The notes: a model not told the origin generated them from the letters alone. 64,000 nt of DNA from Rhodobacteraceae bacterium Alg238-R152 (GCA_900537125.1 UNRJ01000005.1:372001-436000); one strand, 5' to 3'. Counted from the stretch's first letter, positions 8,262 through 17,192 are shown. Program-made: numbers and translations.

Positions 8262-8762
8262 ATGAGAATAACCCAACATTCCTCTGAAGGTTTGAGCTTT
8301 GAAGCTGGCCCGTCCTGGAGCGCCCTTCCAATTTGCGGCGTTTGGTTCGCGATGGTCTGGCTTATTGACAAAAGCCTCGTCGACGAACGGTCTCTTGCCT
8401 TCTACTGCTTTGCTTTCGCGTTTTCCGCTGTGGGTGTGCACGGTGTCTATAGCGCCCTACAATACAAGACTCTCTCGCTGGCCCCCAGTTCCGGCAAAAT
8501 TGCTCTACACAGGAAGACATTGCTCGGCGTACGAAAGGAAGAATACCCTTTACCGGACCTTAAAGCTGCGAAGTTTTCAAGAAAGGAAACTGAGGACGGC
8601 AGCCGCTATCTTCTTCATCTGTATTTTCACAACCACGCACCAGCCCACCTTCGCCTTGCGCTCAGTGGCGCAGAAGAAAAGCTGCACGAAGAGATCACCG
8701 CAACCATCAACACCTGGCTCGCAAACCACGCCCCTGTTGACTCTGCACCTCCACAGGCGTAA
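8262..8762 (+). CDS. Hypothetical membrane-anchored protein
   Basis: A 166-residue protein I do not recognise. Two hydrophobic segments lie near residues 21-36 (LPICGVWFAMVWLID) and 46-66, joined by a short charged loop; the remaining 100 residues are soluble and could form a small beta-rich PH-like domain (KTLLGVRKEEYPLPDLKAAKF). This layout, two N-terminal helices then a compact cytoplasmic domain, is common in uncharacterised bacterial proteins. It lies upstream of ffh with a 159-base gap and no obvious functional link. Confidence 0.65.
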   Translation: MRITQHSSEGLSFEAGPSWSALPICGVWFAMVWLIDKSLVDERSLAFYCFAFAFSAVGVHGVYSALQYKTLSLAPSSGKIALHRKTLLGVRKEEYPLPDLKAAKFSRKETEDGSRYLLHLYFHNHAPAHLRLALSGAEEKLHEEITATINTWLANHAPVDSAPPQA

Positions 8763-8921
8763 ACGCGCAGCACTTCCGGGAGTCCGTCAAACTTCCGGTC
8801 CTAGGCATCATGCCGGGATCGCCCCCCATCAGCGCGTCGCGCCCATGGGGGACATTGGCGTATGGGCGGTTCGTACCTATGTTCGGACCATGTTTGAAAC
8901 GGTGAAAAGGAACCGGTAGCG

Positions 8922-10448
8922 ATGTTTGAAAATCTAAGCGAACGCCTCTCCGGGGTCTTTGATCGTCTCACCAAGCAAGGGGCCCTGTCTGAGGACGACG
9001 TCAAAACCGCGCTGCGCGAGGTGCGCGTTGCCCTTCTGGAAGCTGACGTTTCGCTGCCCGTCGCCCGCGACTTTGTCAAAGCCGTGCAGGAGAAAGCCAC
9101 CGGTCAGTCCGTCACCAAATCGGTGACACCAGGTCAGCAAGTTGTGAAAATTGTGCACGACGCGCTGAAAGACGTGCTCGCGGGGGATGAAAACGCCGAA
9201 CCCGGCACGCTCAAAATCGATAGCCCGCCCGCACCCATCCTGATGGTGGGTCTGCAGGGTTCCGGTAAGACCACCACCACCGGTAAGCTCGCAAAACGCC
9301 TGACCGAGAAAGACGGCAAACGCGTACTGATGGCCTCGCTCGACATCTACCGCCCTGCTGCGATGCAACAGTTGGCGGTGCTTGGCACCCAGATCGGCGT
9401 CGACACGCTCCCGATTGTGGCTGGTGAGTCCGCCGTTCAGATTGCCAAGCGCGCCAAGCAACAGGCCACTTTGGGCGGCTATGACGTCTACATGCTCGAC
9501 ACCGCTGGGCGTTTGCAGATCGACGAAGTCCTGATGAAAGAAGTCGAGGACGTGCGCGACGTGGTCAACCCACGCGAAACACTCCTCGTGGTTGATGGCC
9601 TCACCGGTCAGGTTGCTGTGGAAGTCGCCGAAGAATTTGACGGCAAAATCGGCATCTCCGGCGTGGTCCTGACCCGAATGGACGGTGATGGCCGTGGCGG
9701 TGCGGCGCTCTCGATGCGCGCGGTGACTGGCAAGCCGATCAAATTTGTCGGGCTGGGCGAAAAAATGGACGCCCTCGAAACCTTCGAGGCAGACCGGGTT
9801 GCAGGTCGCATCTTGGGCATGGGCGACATCGTTGCGCTGGTTGAGAAAGCGCAAGAAACCATCGAGGCTGAGCAAGCCGAGAAAATGATGAAGCGCTTCC
9901 AAAAAGGCCGCTTCAACATGAACGACATGAAGATGCAGCTTGAGCAGATGCAGAAAATGGGCGGCATGGAAGGCATGATGGGCATGCTGCCTGGCATGGG
10001 CAAAATGGCCAAACAGGTGCAGGACGCGGGCTTTGACGACCGCATGATTGTGCGTCAGGTCGCCATGATCCAATCCATGACCAAAAAAGAACGCGCCAAC
10101 CCACAGCTGCTGCAAGCCTCGCGCAAAAAACGGATTGCCAAAGGCTCCGGTATGGAGGTCTCCGACCTCAACAAGCTTCTGAAGATGCAGCGCCAGATGG
10201 GCGACATGATGAAGAAGATGGGCAAAATGGGCAAAGGCGGCATGCTGAAGCAAGCCATGAAAGGCATGGTTGGCGGCAAAGGTGGCGCTGACATGGCCGG
10301 CATGGACCCCACCCAAATGGACCCGAAACAGCTTGAAGCCGCCGCCAAAGCGCTTGGCGGCAAAGGTGGCATTCCCGGCGGTCTTGGTGGCTTGGGCGGC
10401 GGCATGGGCCTGCCCCCCGGCCTGTCCGGCTTTGGGAAGAAAAAGTAA
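8922..10448 (+). CDS. ffh: Signal recognition particle protein Ffh
   Basis: A 508-residue SRP54 protein. The N domain (residues 1-90) is followed by the GTPase G domain with the P-loop GLQGSGKTTTTGKL from about residue 110 and DTAGR further on. The M domain is rich in methionine and glycine (MGGMEGMMGMLPGMG) and ends in a long Gly-rich tail. It binds signal sequences and 4.5S RNA and hands ribosomes to FtsY. Its stop codon overlaps the start of the NIPSNAP gene by one base. Confidence 0.98.
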   Translation: MFENLSERLSGVFDRLTKQGALSEDDVKTALREVRVALLEADVSLPVARDFVKAVQEKATGQSVTKSVTPGQQVVKIVHDALKDVLAGDENAEPGTLKIDSPPAPILMVGLQGSGKTTTTGKLAKRLTEKDGKRVLMASLDIYRPAAMQQLAVLGTQIGVDTLPIVAGESAVQIAKRAKQQATLGGYDVYMLDTAGRLQIDEVLMKEVEDVRDVVNPRETLLVVDGLTGQVAVEVAEEFDGKIGISGVVLTRMDGDGRGGAALSMRAVTGKPIKFVGLGEKMDALETFEADRVAGRILGMGDIVALVEKAQETIEAEQAEKMMKRFQKGRFNMNDMKMQLEQMQKMGGMEGMMGMLPGMGKMAKQVQDAGFDDRMIVRQVAMIQSMTKKERANPQLLQASRKKRIAKGSGMEVSDLNKLLKMQRQMGDMMKKMGKMGKGGMLKQAMKGMVGGKGGADMAGMDPTQMDPKQLEAAAKALGGKGGIPGGLGGLGGGMGLPPGLSGFGKKK

Positions 10449-10783
10449 TGATCACCTGCACCCTCACATATGAGATCGACCCAAATCAGGTCACGGCCTT
10501 TGAGGCCTACGCCAAAGTTTGGATTGGTCTGGTCAACCGGATGGGCGGCACCCATCACGGCTATTGGCTGCCATCTGAGGGGGCCAATGACGTGGCCTAC
10601 GCGATGTTCTCTTACCCATCGCTGGCGGCGTATGAAGCTTACCGCACCGCGTCAATGGAAGACGAAGAGTGTCAGAAAGCCTTTGCTTTCGCACAAAAAA
10701 CCGGCTGCATCCGCCGTTATAACCGAACCTTCACCCGCCCGGTGCTTGACGCCGCCCCCATCGCGGCTCTGGACGCGTTCTGA
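10448..10783 (+). CDS. NIPSNAP family protein
   Basis: A 111-residue ferredoxin-like (dimeric alpha/beta barrel) protein with the NIPSNAP pattern ITCTLTYEIDPNQVTAFEAYAK and the middle motif GYWLPSEGANDVAYAMFSYPS. The function of bacterial members is unknown. It overlaps ffh by one base at the start and the first GNAT gene by one base at the end, so it is translated as part of this string. Confidence 0.88.
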   Translation: MITCTLTYEIDPNQVTAFEAYAKVWIGLVNRMGGTHHGYWLPSEGANDVAYAMFSYPSLAAYEAYRTASMEDEECQKAFAFAQKTGCIRRYNRTFTRPVLDAAPIAALDAF

Positions 10784-11370
10784 TGACGTTGCACACCACA
10801 TATCCCTGGGAGGCGCCTGCCACCGGACCTGCCGCCACTTTGGCGACGCAGCTGGAAATGTGTGTGCCCATGCTGGAAACACCGCGCCTGTCCCTGCGCC
10901 CTATGCGCCTAACGGATTTTGACAGCTTCTCTGCGATCCTATCTAGCGAGCGCGCGGTCTACATGGACGGTCCATTTGAGCGTGAGGAAGCCTGGTCTGA
11001 GTTCACCCAATGTGTGAGCGGCTGGATGCTGCGCGGCGTTGGCTTCTTCACCATCCTCAAACGCGACACCGGTACCATTCTGGGCTTTGTTGGTCTGGGC
11101 ATGGAGTTTGGCGATCAGGAACATGAGCTGGGCTACTTCCTCACCCCTGAAGCCGAGGGCAAAGGCTATGCTACTGAGGCCGCTGAGGCCGTGCGTGACT
11201 TTGGACTGGGCCAGCTGGAGCTGCCCTCTCTGGTCAGCTATGTAGATCTGCCCAACACGCAGTCTGCAGCAGTCGCTGAACGCCTCGGCGCCAAACGCGA
11301 TGCGCAAGCCGAAGCGATGTTCCCGGAGCCGGTACAAGTCTGGCGCCACCAGTTGGAGGCCTACGCATGA
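10783..11370 (+). CDS. GNAT acetyltransferase, RimJ/RimL-like (tandem copy 1)
   Basis: A 195-residue acetyltransferase. It has the RimJ/RimL opening LETPRLSLRPMRLTDFDSF from about residue 30 and the acetyl-CoA loop EAEGKGYATEAAEAVRDF. About 28 residues precede the domain, so a later start is possible, but the ATGA-style overlap with the NIPSNAP gene supports 10783. It is the most divergent of four consecutive GNAT genes; it lacks the GHWxLRGYGMW segment shared by the next three. Substrate unknown. Confidence 0.9.
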   Translation: MTLHTTYPWEAPATGPAATLATQLEMCVPMLETPRLSLRPMRLTDFDSFSAILSSERAVYMDGPFEREEAWSEFTQCVSGWMLRGVGFFTILKRDTGTILGFVGLGMEFGDQEHELGYFLTPEAEGKGYATEAAEAVRDFGLGQLELPSLVSYVDLPNTQSAAVAERLGAKRDAQAEAMFPEPVQVWRHQLEAYA

Positions 11371-11912
11371 TGCGCTACGACGTGCCCCAGCTTGAAACCG
11401 AACGTCTGATCCTGCGGGCACACCGCGAAAGCGACATTGCGTCCGAGATTGAATTCTATCAGTCCGAGCCGTCCAAAATGGTCGGCGGACCAAAAGAGGC
11501 AAATGACGTCTGGCGCTATATCTCGATGATGATGGGCCACTGGGCGCTACGCGGCTATGGCCTCTGGGCGTTGGAAGAGAAAGCCACCGGCACGTATGTG
11601 GGCCGCGCTGGTCCGTGGATGCCGCTGGGCTATGACGAGCCGGAAATTGGCTGGACCCTGATGAACCACGCCACCGGCAAGGGCTACGCCACCGAAGCCG
11701 CACTGTCGGCGCGCACCTACGCCTACGATGTGCTTGGCTGGAACACCGCGATCTCGCTGACCCTGCCCGAGAACACCGCCTCCCAAGCGGTGGCCAAACG
11801 TCTCGGTGCCACGCTGGAACGCACGTTTGAAAGCAAATACGGCACCGCGCAAATCTGGCGCCATCCGGGTCCCGATGATCTCGAAAACGGCGGTATGGAG
11901 GCCTACGCATGA
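11367..11912 (+). CDS. GNAT acetyltransferase (tandem copy 2)
   Basis: A 181-residue GNAT protein starting ETERLILRAHRESDIASEI, with GHWALRGYGLWALEEK in the middle and the acetyl-CoA binding stretch GKGYATEAALSARTYAYD. It overlaps the previous and next genes by four bases (ATGA), so the array is translated as a unit. Its close likeness to copies 3 and 4 indicates tandem duplication. Substrates may be ribosomal or other N-termini, small amines or antibiotics; nothing here decides. Confidence 0.9.
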   Translation: MMRYDVPQLETERLILRAHRESDIASEIEFYQSEPSKMVGGPKEANDVWRYISMMMGHWALRGYGLWALEEKATGTYVGRAGPWMPLGYDEPEIGWTLMNHATGKGYATEAALSARTYAYDVLGWNTAISLTLPENTASQAVAKRLGATLERTFESKYGTAQIWRHPGPDDLENGGMEAYA

Positions 11913-12430
11913 GCCTCGCCCTGACCATCCCCGTAATCGAAACCGACCGCCTGCGCCTGCGCGGCCACCGCGAGAGCGATCTCGATGTGATCGCCACCTT
12001 CTTTGCGGATGACCGCAGCGCCTTTGTCGGCGGGCCAAAAAACCGCGCCGAAAGCTGGCGGGTGATTTCCGGTGCCCTGGGGCATTGGGTTCTGCGTGGG
12101 TATGGCATGTGGCTGGTGGCCGACAAGATCACAGATGCCCCCATCGGCGGCGTTGGCTTTCTCAACCCCGAAGGTTGGGACGAGGCGGAACTGGGCTGGC
12201 ATGTGTTCAACGGCCACGAAGGCAAAGGTTATGCTTATGAGGCTGCCGCCGCAGCCAAATCCTATGGCGCAGCCAACTTCGGAATTCCCGCCCCGATCAG
12301 TTATATCGCCCCTGCGAACTCCCGCTCGATCGCCTTGGCCACACGCCTTGGTGCCACATTTGAGCGGGACGGCGAAGTCCTTGGAAACGCGTGCCACATC
12401 TACCGCCACCCAAAAGCGGAGGCCGCCTGA
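11909..12430 (+). CDS. GNAT acetyltransferase (tandem copy 3)
   Basis: A 173-residue GNAT protein. It shares ETDRLRLRGHRESDLDVI, FVGGPKNRAESWR, GHWVLRGYGMWLV and GKGYAYEAAAAAKSYG with copy 2. It starts in a four-base overlap with copy 2 and ends in a one-base overlap with copy 4. The conserved shared core suggests that the copies act on similar acceptors, while the N-terminal strands and C-terminal ends vary. Confidence 0.9.
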   Translation: MSLALTIPVIETDRLRLRGHRESDLDVIATFFADDRSAFVGGPKNRAESWRVISGALGHWVLRGYGMWLVADKITDAPIGGVGFLNPEGWDEAELGWHVFNGHEGKGYAYEAAAAAKSYGAANFGIPAPISYIAPANSRSIALATRLGATFERDGEVLGNACHIYRHPKAEAA

Positions 12431-13035
12431 TGCCTAGCAAGTCCATCCCAATCCTTGAAACCAAACGTCTGATCCTGCGCGGCCCGGAGCCCGAGGATTA
12501 CCCAAATTTCAAGGCCACCTTTGCCTCATACCGCTCCCGCTTTATGGGCGGGCCGCTGAATGCCTATGAAACATGGATGCTCTACGCAGCAGAGATTGGT
12601 CACTGGAATATTCGCGGCTACGGCATGTGGATGATCCACGACAAAGAGACCGACGAAACACTGGGTATGGCTGGCGGCTGGTTCCCCGCCAAATGGCCAG
12701 AACGCGAAATTGCCTGGATCATCTGGCCCGAAAAAGCTGGCCACGGCTACGCACTGGAATCCACCCACGCGGTGCGCCGCCATTTCTATAACGACCTTGG
12801 CTGGGACGGGGCCGTGTCCTACATCGACCCGAAAAACCTCGACTCGATCCGCCTGGCAGAGCGCCTCGGCGCCGTGAAGGACAAGTCCGCCCCCTCGGTG
12901 GACGGGCATGATGTGGTCTATCGCCACCCCTCGCCCGAAACGCTGGCCTCCACTCAGATTGGCGACGCCATCGAGATGGAAATCAGCCACTACGCCGACC
13001 CGATGTTCAAACCGAAAGGGTATGCCCTTGACTGA
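12430..13035 (+). CDS. GNAT acetyltransferase (tandem copy 4)
   Basis: A 201-residue GNAT protein with ETKRLILRGPEPEDYPNFK, GHWNIRGYGMWMIHDKE and GHGYALESTHAVRRHFYND. ATG at 12430 overlaps the stop of copy 3 (TGATG), so I chose it over an earlier in-frame start. It carries about 25 extra residues at the C-terminus (EMEISHYADPMFKPKG) not present in copies 2 and 3. The acetyl-CoA loop reads GHGYA in place of GKGYA. Confidence 0.9.
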   Translation: MPSKSIPILETKRLILRGPEPEDYPNFKATFASYRSRFMGGPLNAYETWMLYAAEIGHWNIRGYGMWMIHDKETDETLGMAGGWFPAKWPEREIAWIIWPEKAGHGYALESTHAVRRHFYNDLGWDGAVSYIDPKNLDSIRLAERLGAVKDKSAPSVDGHDVVYRHPSPETLASTQIGDAIEMEISHYADPMFKPKGYALD

Positions 13036-13324
13036 TGCAGCAACCCGCGCCGCAGAGGTGCTCAAAGAGCACCGTGAAAGCATTGACCGTCTCGATGCGA
13101 TCCTCGTCTACACGTTGGGCGAGCGGTTTAAGCACACCCAGGCTGTTGGGAAACTGAAAGCCACCCACGACCTTCCCCCGTCCGATCCCGATCGCGAAGC
13201 GAAACAGATCGCACGCCTTGAAGATCTTGCAAAACGGGCCAATCTGGACCCCGAGTTTGCCAAGAATTTCCTGAATTTCATCATTGCTGAGGTCATCCAG
13301 CACCACAAGAAACATCAGGAATAA
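13022..13324 (+). CDS. Chorismate mutase (AroQ class)
   Basis: A 100-residue all-helical protein of the AroQ type: [20 protein letters not shown], then [20 protein letters not shown] and a third helix. This corresponds to the small three-helix chorismate mutase that makes prephenate for Phe and Tyr synthesis. ATG at 13022 lies inside the end of GNAT copy 4 (14-base overlap), with AAAGG just upstream. It is the last gene before rpsP. Confidence 0.9.
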   Translation: MPLTDAATRAAEVLKEHRESIDRLDAILVYTLGERFKHTQAVGKLKATHDLPPSDPDREAKQIARLEDLAKRANLDPEFAKNFLNFIIAEVIQHHKKHQE

Positions 13325-13377
13325 CAAACCGTTGGACAGAGCTACCTCTGTTCTTCGACACCAACCCGCACCGCACT

Positions 13378-13404
13378 GGTGCACACTCATGCACCCCGGT
13401 GCAC
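13378..13404 (+). repeat. GGTGCAC repeats upstream of rpsP
   Basis: GGTGCAC occurs at 13378 and again at 13398, twenty bases apart, with the inverted half TGCACC at 13390 between them. They lie 25-50 bases before the rpsP start. They may be a protein-binding or autoregulatory leader site, but this is inference. Confidence 0.35.
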
Positions 13405-13427
13405 ATGCCATTATAGGAGATACACCC

Positions 13428-13784
13428 ATGGCTATGAAAATTCGTCTCGCCCGCGGCGGTTCCAAAAAGCGCCCTTTCTACCGTGTAGTCGCAGCGGACT
13501 CCCGCATGCCACGTGACGGCCGCTTTATCGAGAAGCTCGGCACCTACAACCCACTGCTGCCAAAAGACAGCGAAGAGCGCGTAAAGCTGGACATGGAGCG
13601 TGTTCAGTACTGGCTGGACCAGGGCGCACAGCCAACCGACCGTGTGGCTCGCTTCCTGGAAGCCGCAGGCACGCTGGCAAAAACCGAGCGTTCCAACCCT
13701 AAGAAAGCCGAGCCTGGCAAAAAAGCTCAGGAACGCGCTGAAGAGAAAGCTGCCAAGGCTGCTGAAGCCACAGCTGAAGAGTAA
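13428..13784 (+). CDS. rpsP: 30S ribosomal protein S16
   Basis: A 118-residue S16 protein: [19 protein letters not shown] at the start, [13 protein letters not shown] in the middle, then an Ala/Lys/Glu-rich alphaproteobacterial tail. ATG at 13428 is preceded by TAGGAG at good spacing. It opens the rpsP-rimM-trmD-rplS cluster, here interrupted by bluB directly behind it. Confidence 0.97.
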   Translation: MAMKIRLARGGSKKRPFYRVVAADSRMPRDGRFIEKLGTYNPLLPKDSEERVKLDMERVQYWLDQGAQPTDRVARFLEAAGTLAKTERSNPKKAEPGKKAQERAEEKAAKAAEATAEE

Positions 13785-13799
13785 GACGGACTGTCCCGG

Positions 13800-14429
13800 A
13801 TGACCGAATTTACTTCTGCTTTCCGGGATGATCTGCAACGGCTCATGCAGTGGCGGCGCGATGTGCGCCGCTTCCGCACCGATCCGGTGGACGAGGCACT
13901 TCTTCGGGAGTGCCTCGACACGTTTCTATTGGCCCCCTCGGTGGGTCTGTCAGAACCCTGGCGCGTGATCCGCGTTGAAAGTGATCAAGCCCGCGTCGCC
14001 GCCCTTCGAAATTATCAAGCCGCCAACGCACAAGCCCTCACAGGCTACAGCGGTGATCGCGCGGCCATGTATGCCAACCTCAAGCTGTCCGGCATGCAGG
14101 AATCGCCTGTGCAGCTGGCGATTTATTGCGACGACGCCACACCAAAAGGTGCAGGCCTTGGCGCAGCGACCATGCCCGAAATGCGCCGTTACTCCGTGGT
14201 GGGGGCGATCACCCAGTTCTGGCTCACCGCCCGCAGTTTTGGGCTTGGGGTCGGCTGGGTGTCGATTTTGGATCCGGACCAGCTCAATCGCGACCTCGAC
14301 GTGCCCGCCGATTGGTCTTTGGTCGCCTATCTCTGCATCGGCTACCCCGAATCCCAATCTGACACGCCGGAACTGGCCAAAGTTGGTTGGGAAGACCGCG
14401 ACAAAACGCTGCCAATCCAGTCCCGCTGA
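13800..14429 (+). CDS. bluB: 5,6-dimethylbenzimidazole synthase BluB
   Basis: A 209-residue nitroreductase-fold enzyme. The flavin-binding RRDVRRFRTDPVDEALLREC at the N-terminus and WRVIRVESDQARVAALRNY are typical, and the C-terminal LCIGYPESQSDTPELAKVGWE distinguishes BluB from ordinary nitroreductases. It fragments reduced FMN with oxygen to make the lower ligand of vitamin B12. It lies 16 bases after rpsP and before rimM with no other cobalamin gene nearby, so it rides in a ribosomal operon. Confidence 0.92.
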   Translation: MTEFTSAFRDDLQRLMQWRRDVRRFRTDPVDEALLRECLDTFLLAPSVGLSEPWRVIRVESDQARVAALRNYQAANAQALTGYSGDRAAMYANLKLSGMQESPVQLAIYCDDATPKGAGLGAATMPEMRRYSVVGAITQFWLTARSFGLGVGWVSILDPDQLNRDLDVPADWSLVAYLCIGYPESQSDTPELAKVGWEDRDKTLPIQSR

Positions 14430-14509
14430 GTTGTGCCAAGCAAAGCCCACCCTTGCGCCTCACTTCGCAATCATAGAAAACGGGGCGCAAGCAAAGCAAA
14501 GGCCGCCCC

Positions 14510-15028
14510 ATGAGCGATACCCCTTCTGATCTCATCTGCGTCGCCGCTATTGGTGGTGCATATGGCGTACACGGCGATGTCCGTCTCAAAAGCTTCACCA
14601 CCGAGGTTGACGCATTGGAAGATTACGCCCCGCTTCTGACAGAAGACGGCGCCTTTGAATTCACCATCGACATCATCCGCACCATCAAAAATGGCCTGGC
14701 GGTGCGCCTGTCCGGCATCGCCACCAAAGAGCAAGCTGACGCCCTCAAAGGTGTGAAACTCTTTGTGCCGCGTGATCGTTTGCCAGAGGCTGATGACGAT
14801 GAATACTACTACACCGATCTGGTTGGTCTCGAGGTGCGCGACACCGGTGGCAACGTGCTGGGGTCTGTGAAATCTGTACAGAACCACGGCGCCACGGACC
14901 TTTTGGAAGTGAAGCCCGCAAACAGTCCGGAAACCGTACTCCTGCCGTTTACACTGGCCGCCATTCCCACCGTGGACATCGGCGCAGGCCGCATCATTGC
15001 TGATCCGCCTGAGGGCCTGTTTGACTGA
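14510..15028 (+). CDS. rimM: 16S rRNA processing protein RimM
   Basis: A 172-residue protein with the RimM N-terminal beta barrel ([21 protein letters not shown]) and a C-terminal PRC-barrel ([17 protein letters not shown], then [14 protein letters not shown]). It binds S19 and assists 30S maturation. It is separated from rpsP by bluB and from trmD by a sulfotransferase-like gene, but keeps the overall rpsP-rimM-trmD order. Confidence 0.96.
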   Translation: MSDTPSDLICVAAIGGAYGVHGDVRLKSFTTEVDALEDYAPLLTEDGAFEFTIDIIRTIKNGLAVRLSGIATKEQADALKGVKLFVPRDRLPEADDDEYYYTDLVGLEVRDTGGNVLGSVKSVQNHGATDLLEVKPANSPETVLLPFTLAAIPTVDIGAGRIIADPPEGLFD

Positions 15029-15034
15029 TCTGAC

Positions 15035-15829
15035 ATGCGGCTCCTGATCCACACCGGCTTTCACAAAACCGGCACGACCAGCCTGCAACATGGCCTGCAA
15101 GACAACCACGCTCTGCTTGAGCCACACATGCGCATCGTTCTTTACAAGGACATCAGCCCTGTTGTGAACGCGGCGCGTGATTTCTCTGCTGACCGCACCG
15201 CAGACAATCTGCGGTGCTTTTGCATGCGGCTACACCGCTACCTTGTTGGTCTGGACACAACCGATCCGCGCCCCCTTGTGATCAGCGCCGAAGATCTCTG
15301 TGGCCATATGCCCGGGCGGGAAGGCCTCACCAGCTACACAGCCGCACCCATTCTGATGCGCGCGCTGACAATGACCACGCTTGAAACCTTGGGGCCAGAG
15401 ACAGACCTCACACTCATGCTTTCTCTTCGCGCACCGGGAAGCTGGCTCCAAAGCTGCTATGCGCAGCACCTGCGCGTGATCCGCATGACCGACTCGTGGG
15501 AGGCCTATCAACAGGCCTATATCGAGTCCGCAGATCTCACCACCATCGCCGATCGCATCCAAGCACAAATCGGGGATATCCCGCTCATCCGCGCATCGCT
15601 CGAAGACAGCAAAGACCGGCCACACGGTCCCATGTCCCCCCTTTTGGACGCATTGGACCTGCCGCCAGATGTGCTTTCCGCAATCAAGCCTCCGTCACAG
15701 GCCAACCCCAAAGAGCCAAGCGAATTGCGAGAGCTATACCTGGAAGCCAACCGATCTGACCTGTCAAACAAAAAGGTCCGCGACGCCAAAGTTGCAGCAC
15801 GCAATATCTGGCTGCAAACACGCAACTGA
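15035..15829 (+). CDS. Sulfotransferase-like protein
   Basis: A 264-residue protein opening RLLIHTGFHKTGTTSLQHGL. The segment HTGFHKTGTTSLQ (residues 6-18) matches the 5'-phosphosulfate binding loop of PAPS-dependent sulfotransferases. A middle strand (LTLMLSLRAPGSWLQSCYAQH) fits the 3'-phosphate site region. The acceptor is unknown. It is inserted only six bases after rimM and before trmD, inside a normally tight translation operon, and so probably shares its transcription. Confidence 0.72.
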   Translation: MRLLIHTGFHKTGTTSLQHGLQDNHALLEPHMRIVLYKDISPVVNAARDFSADRTADNLRCFCMRLHRYLVGLDTTDPRPLVISAEDLCGHMPGREGLTSYTAAPILMRALTMTTLETLGPETDLTLMLSLRAPGSWLQSCYAQHLRVIRMTDSWEAYQQAYIESADLTTIADRIQAQIGDIPLIRASLEDSKDRPHGPMSPLLDALDLPPDVLSAIKPPSQANPKEPSELRELYLEANRSDLSNKKVRDAKVAARNIWLQTRN

Positions 15830-15914
15830 CCCATCGCCCTGATTTTTCTGGACCTCACGGCTGTTTTCGGCCACAGACCAGCCCCAACACCCGTGATCAT
15901 CAAAAGGCTGCCCC

Positions 15915-16712
15915 ATGTCCGACAAACCCAAATCCCATGGACGCCTGTCAATCTCTGCATCCCTAAAACCGCGCGAGTTGATGTCACACAATCCCCGCCT
16001 GGCCGGGGTCTGGACCGCCCGCATCATCACACTGTTCCCTGATGCCTTCCCCGGTGTCTTGGGCGAAAGCCTCACCGGCAAAGCCCTCAAAGACGGCAAA
16101 TGGCAACTCGAAACCACAAACTTGCGCGACTTTGGCCTGACCAAGCACCGCAACGTGGACGACACACCCGCTGGCGGCGGCGCTGGTATGGTGTTGCGCC
16201 CCGATGTGCTTGGCCCGGCGATTGAACACACCATGCGCGGCGCGCGTGGCAACTGGCCTTTGGTCTACCTGTCCCCACGCGGACGTCGATTTGACCAGAA
16301 AATGGCCCGTGCTTGGTCCCAAGCAGACGGTATCACCATGCTTTGTGGCCGCTTTGAAGGTGTCGATCAACGTGTGCTGGATCACTACAACATTCAGGAA
16401 GTCAGCCTTGGCGATTTTGTCCTGACCGGTGGCGAAATCGCTGCACAGGCTATGATCGACGCTTCCGTGCGCCTGCTGCCTTCTGTGCTGGGCAATGCGG
16501 ACAGCATCGAGGAAGAAAGCCATTCCAACGGCCTGCTGGAACATCCGCAATACACCAAGCCAGCTCAATGGGCGGGACGCGATATCCCCGAAGTGCTGAT
16601 GTCCGGTCATCACGGCAAAATCGAAAAATGGCGCCGTGAAATGGCAGAGTCCATCACCAAAGAGCGCCGCCCGGATATGTGGGCCGCTTTGCACGCCGAC
16701 CAAGACAGTTAA
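15915..16712 (+). CDS. trmD: tRNA (guanine-N1)-methyltransferase TrmD
   Basis: A 265-residue SPOUT methyltransferase that makes m1G37 in tRNA. After a 30-residue N-terminal extension it reads TARIITLFPDAFPGVLGESL; the knot region shows YLSPRGRRFDQKMA, LCGRFEGVDQRVLDHY and SLGDFVLTGGEIAAQ, all diagnostic. The ribosome site is weak (AAAGG). A start nearer TARIITLF cannot be excluded, since most TrmD proteins begin close to that point. Confidence 0.96.
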   Translation: MSDKPKSHGRLSISASLKPRELMSHNPRLAGVWTARIITLFPDAFPGVLGESLTGKALKDGKWQLETTNLRDFGLTKHRNVDDTPAGGGAGMVLRPDVLGPAIEHTMRGARGNWPLVYLSPRGRRFDQKMARAWSQADGITMLCGRFEGVDQRVLDHYNIQEVSLGDFVLTGGEIAAQAMIDASVRLLPSVLGNADSIEEESHSNGLLEHPQYTKPAQWAGRDIPEVLMSGHHGKIEKWRREMAESITKERRPDMWAALHADQDS

Positions 16713-16784
16713 CCAAGTCCTTGCACGACCGCCCCTGTCCATGTTTTTGTTCGCGCATAGTAATTTTGCACAGGGACCACAGAC

Positions 16785-17120
16785 ATGGCCGCCAAATTCG
16801 AGCTCTACACTGACAAAGCTGGTGAATTCCGTTTCCGCCTGAAAGCAGGCAACGGCGAAAACATCCTCGCCTCCGAAGGCTACAAGCAGAAAGCCAGCTG
16901 TGAAAACGGCATCGAGTCGGTGAAGAAAAACGCCGGTGATGACGCGCGTTATGAGCGCAAAGAAACCGCCTCCGGCAAATTCATGTTCAACCTGAAAGCC
17001 ACCAACGGTCAGGTCGTGGGCACATCTCAAAGCTACAGCAGCGCCTCCGGCCGCGACAACGGCATCGAAAGCGTTATGCGCAACGCACCTGAAGCCTCTG
17101 TGGTCGAACTCGACAGCTAA
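16785..17120 (+). CDS. YegP family protein (DUF1508 repeat)
   Basis: A 111-residue protein made of two DUF1508 repeats: FELYTDKAGEFRFRLKAGNGE then YERKETASGKFMFNLKATNGQ, each ending in a GIESV helix (ENGIESVKKN and DNGIESVMRN). The fold is known from YegP; its role is not. It has its own promoter space after trmD and is followed by a clear terminator at 17162. Confidence 0.9.
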   Translation: MAAKFELYTDKAGEFRFRLKAGNGENILASEGYKQKASCENGIESVKKNAGDDARYERKETASGKFMFNLKATNGQVVGTSQSYSSASGRDNGIESVMRNAPEASVVELDS

Positions 17121-17161
17121 GCCAACCCTTTCCACGCATCGGAAGGTCTAAGACAAACGCC

Positions 17162-17192
17162 GCCGATCTCCTTATGGAGGTCGGCTTTTTTT
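17162..17192 (+). terminator. Intrinsic terminator after the YegP gene
   Basis: GCCGATCTCC and GGAGGTCGGC form a ten-pair stem (one G-T pair) with a TTAT loop, followed by seven T. It lies about 40 bases past the YegP stop codon and closes the block that starts at rpsP. Confidence 0.9.

Noticed and set aside
8934-10316. 460-codon open frame antisense to ffh
   Set aside because: It reads as His/Ala/Leu-rich shadow of the Met/Gly-rich ffh gene with no ribosome site; ffh is certain.
15984-17135. 383-codon open frame antisense to trmD and the YegP gene
   Set aside because: Covers two well-recognised genes on the other strand and has no family resemblance.
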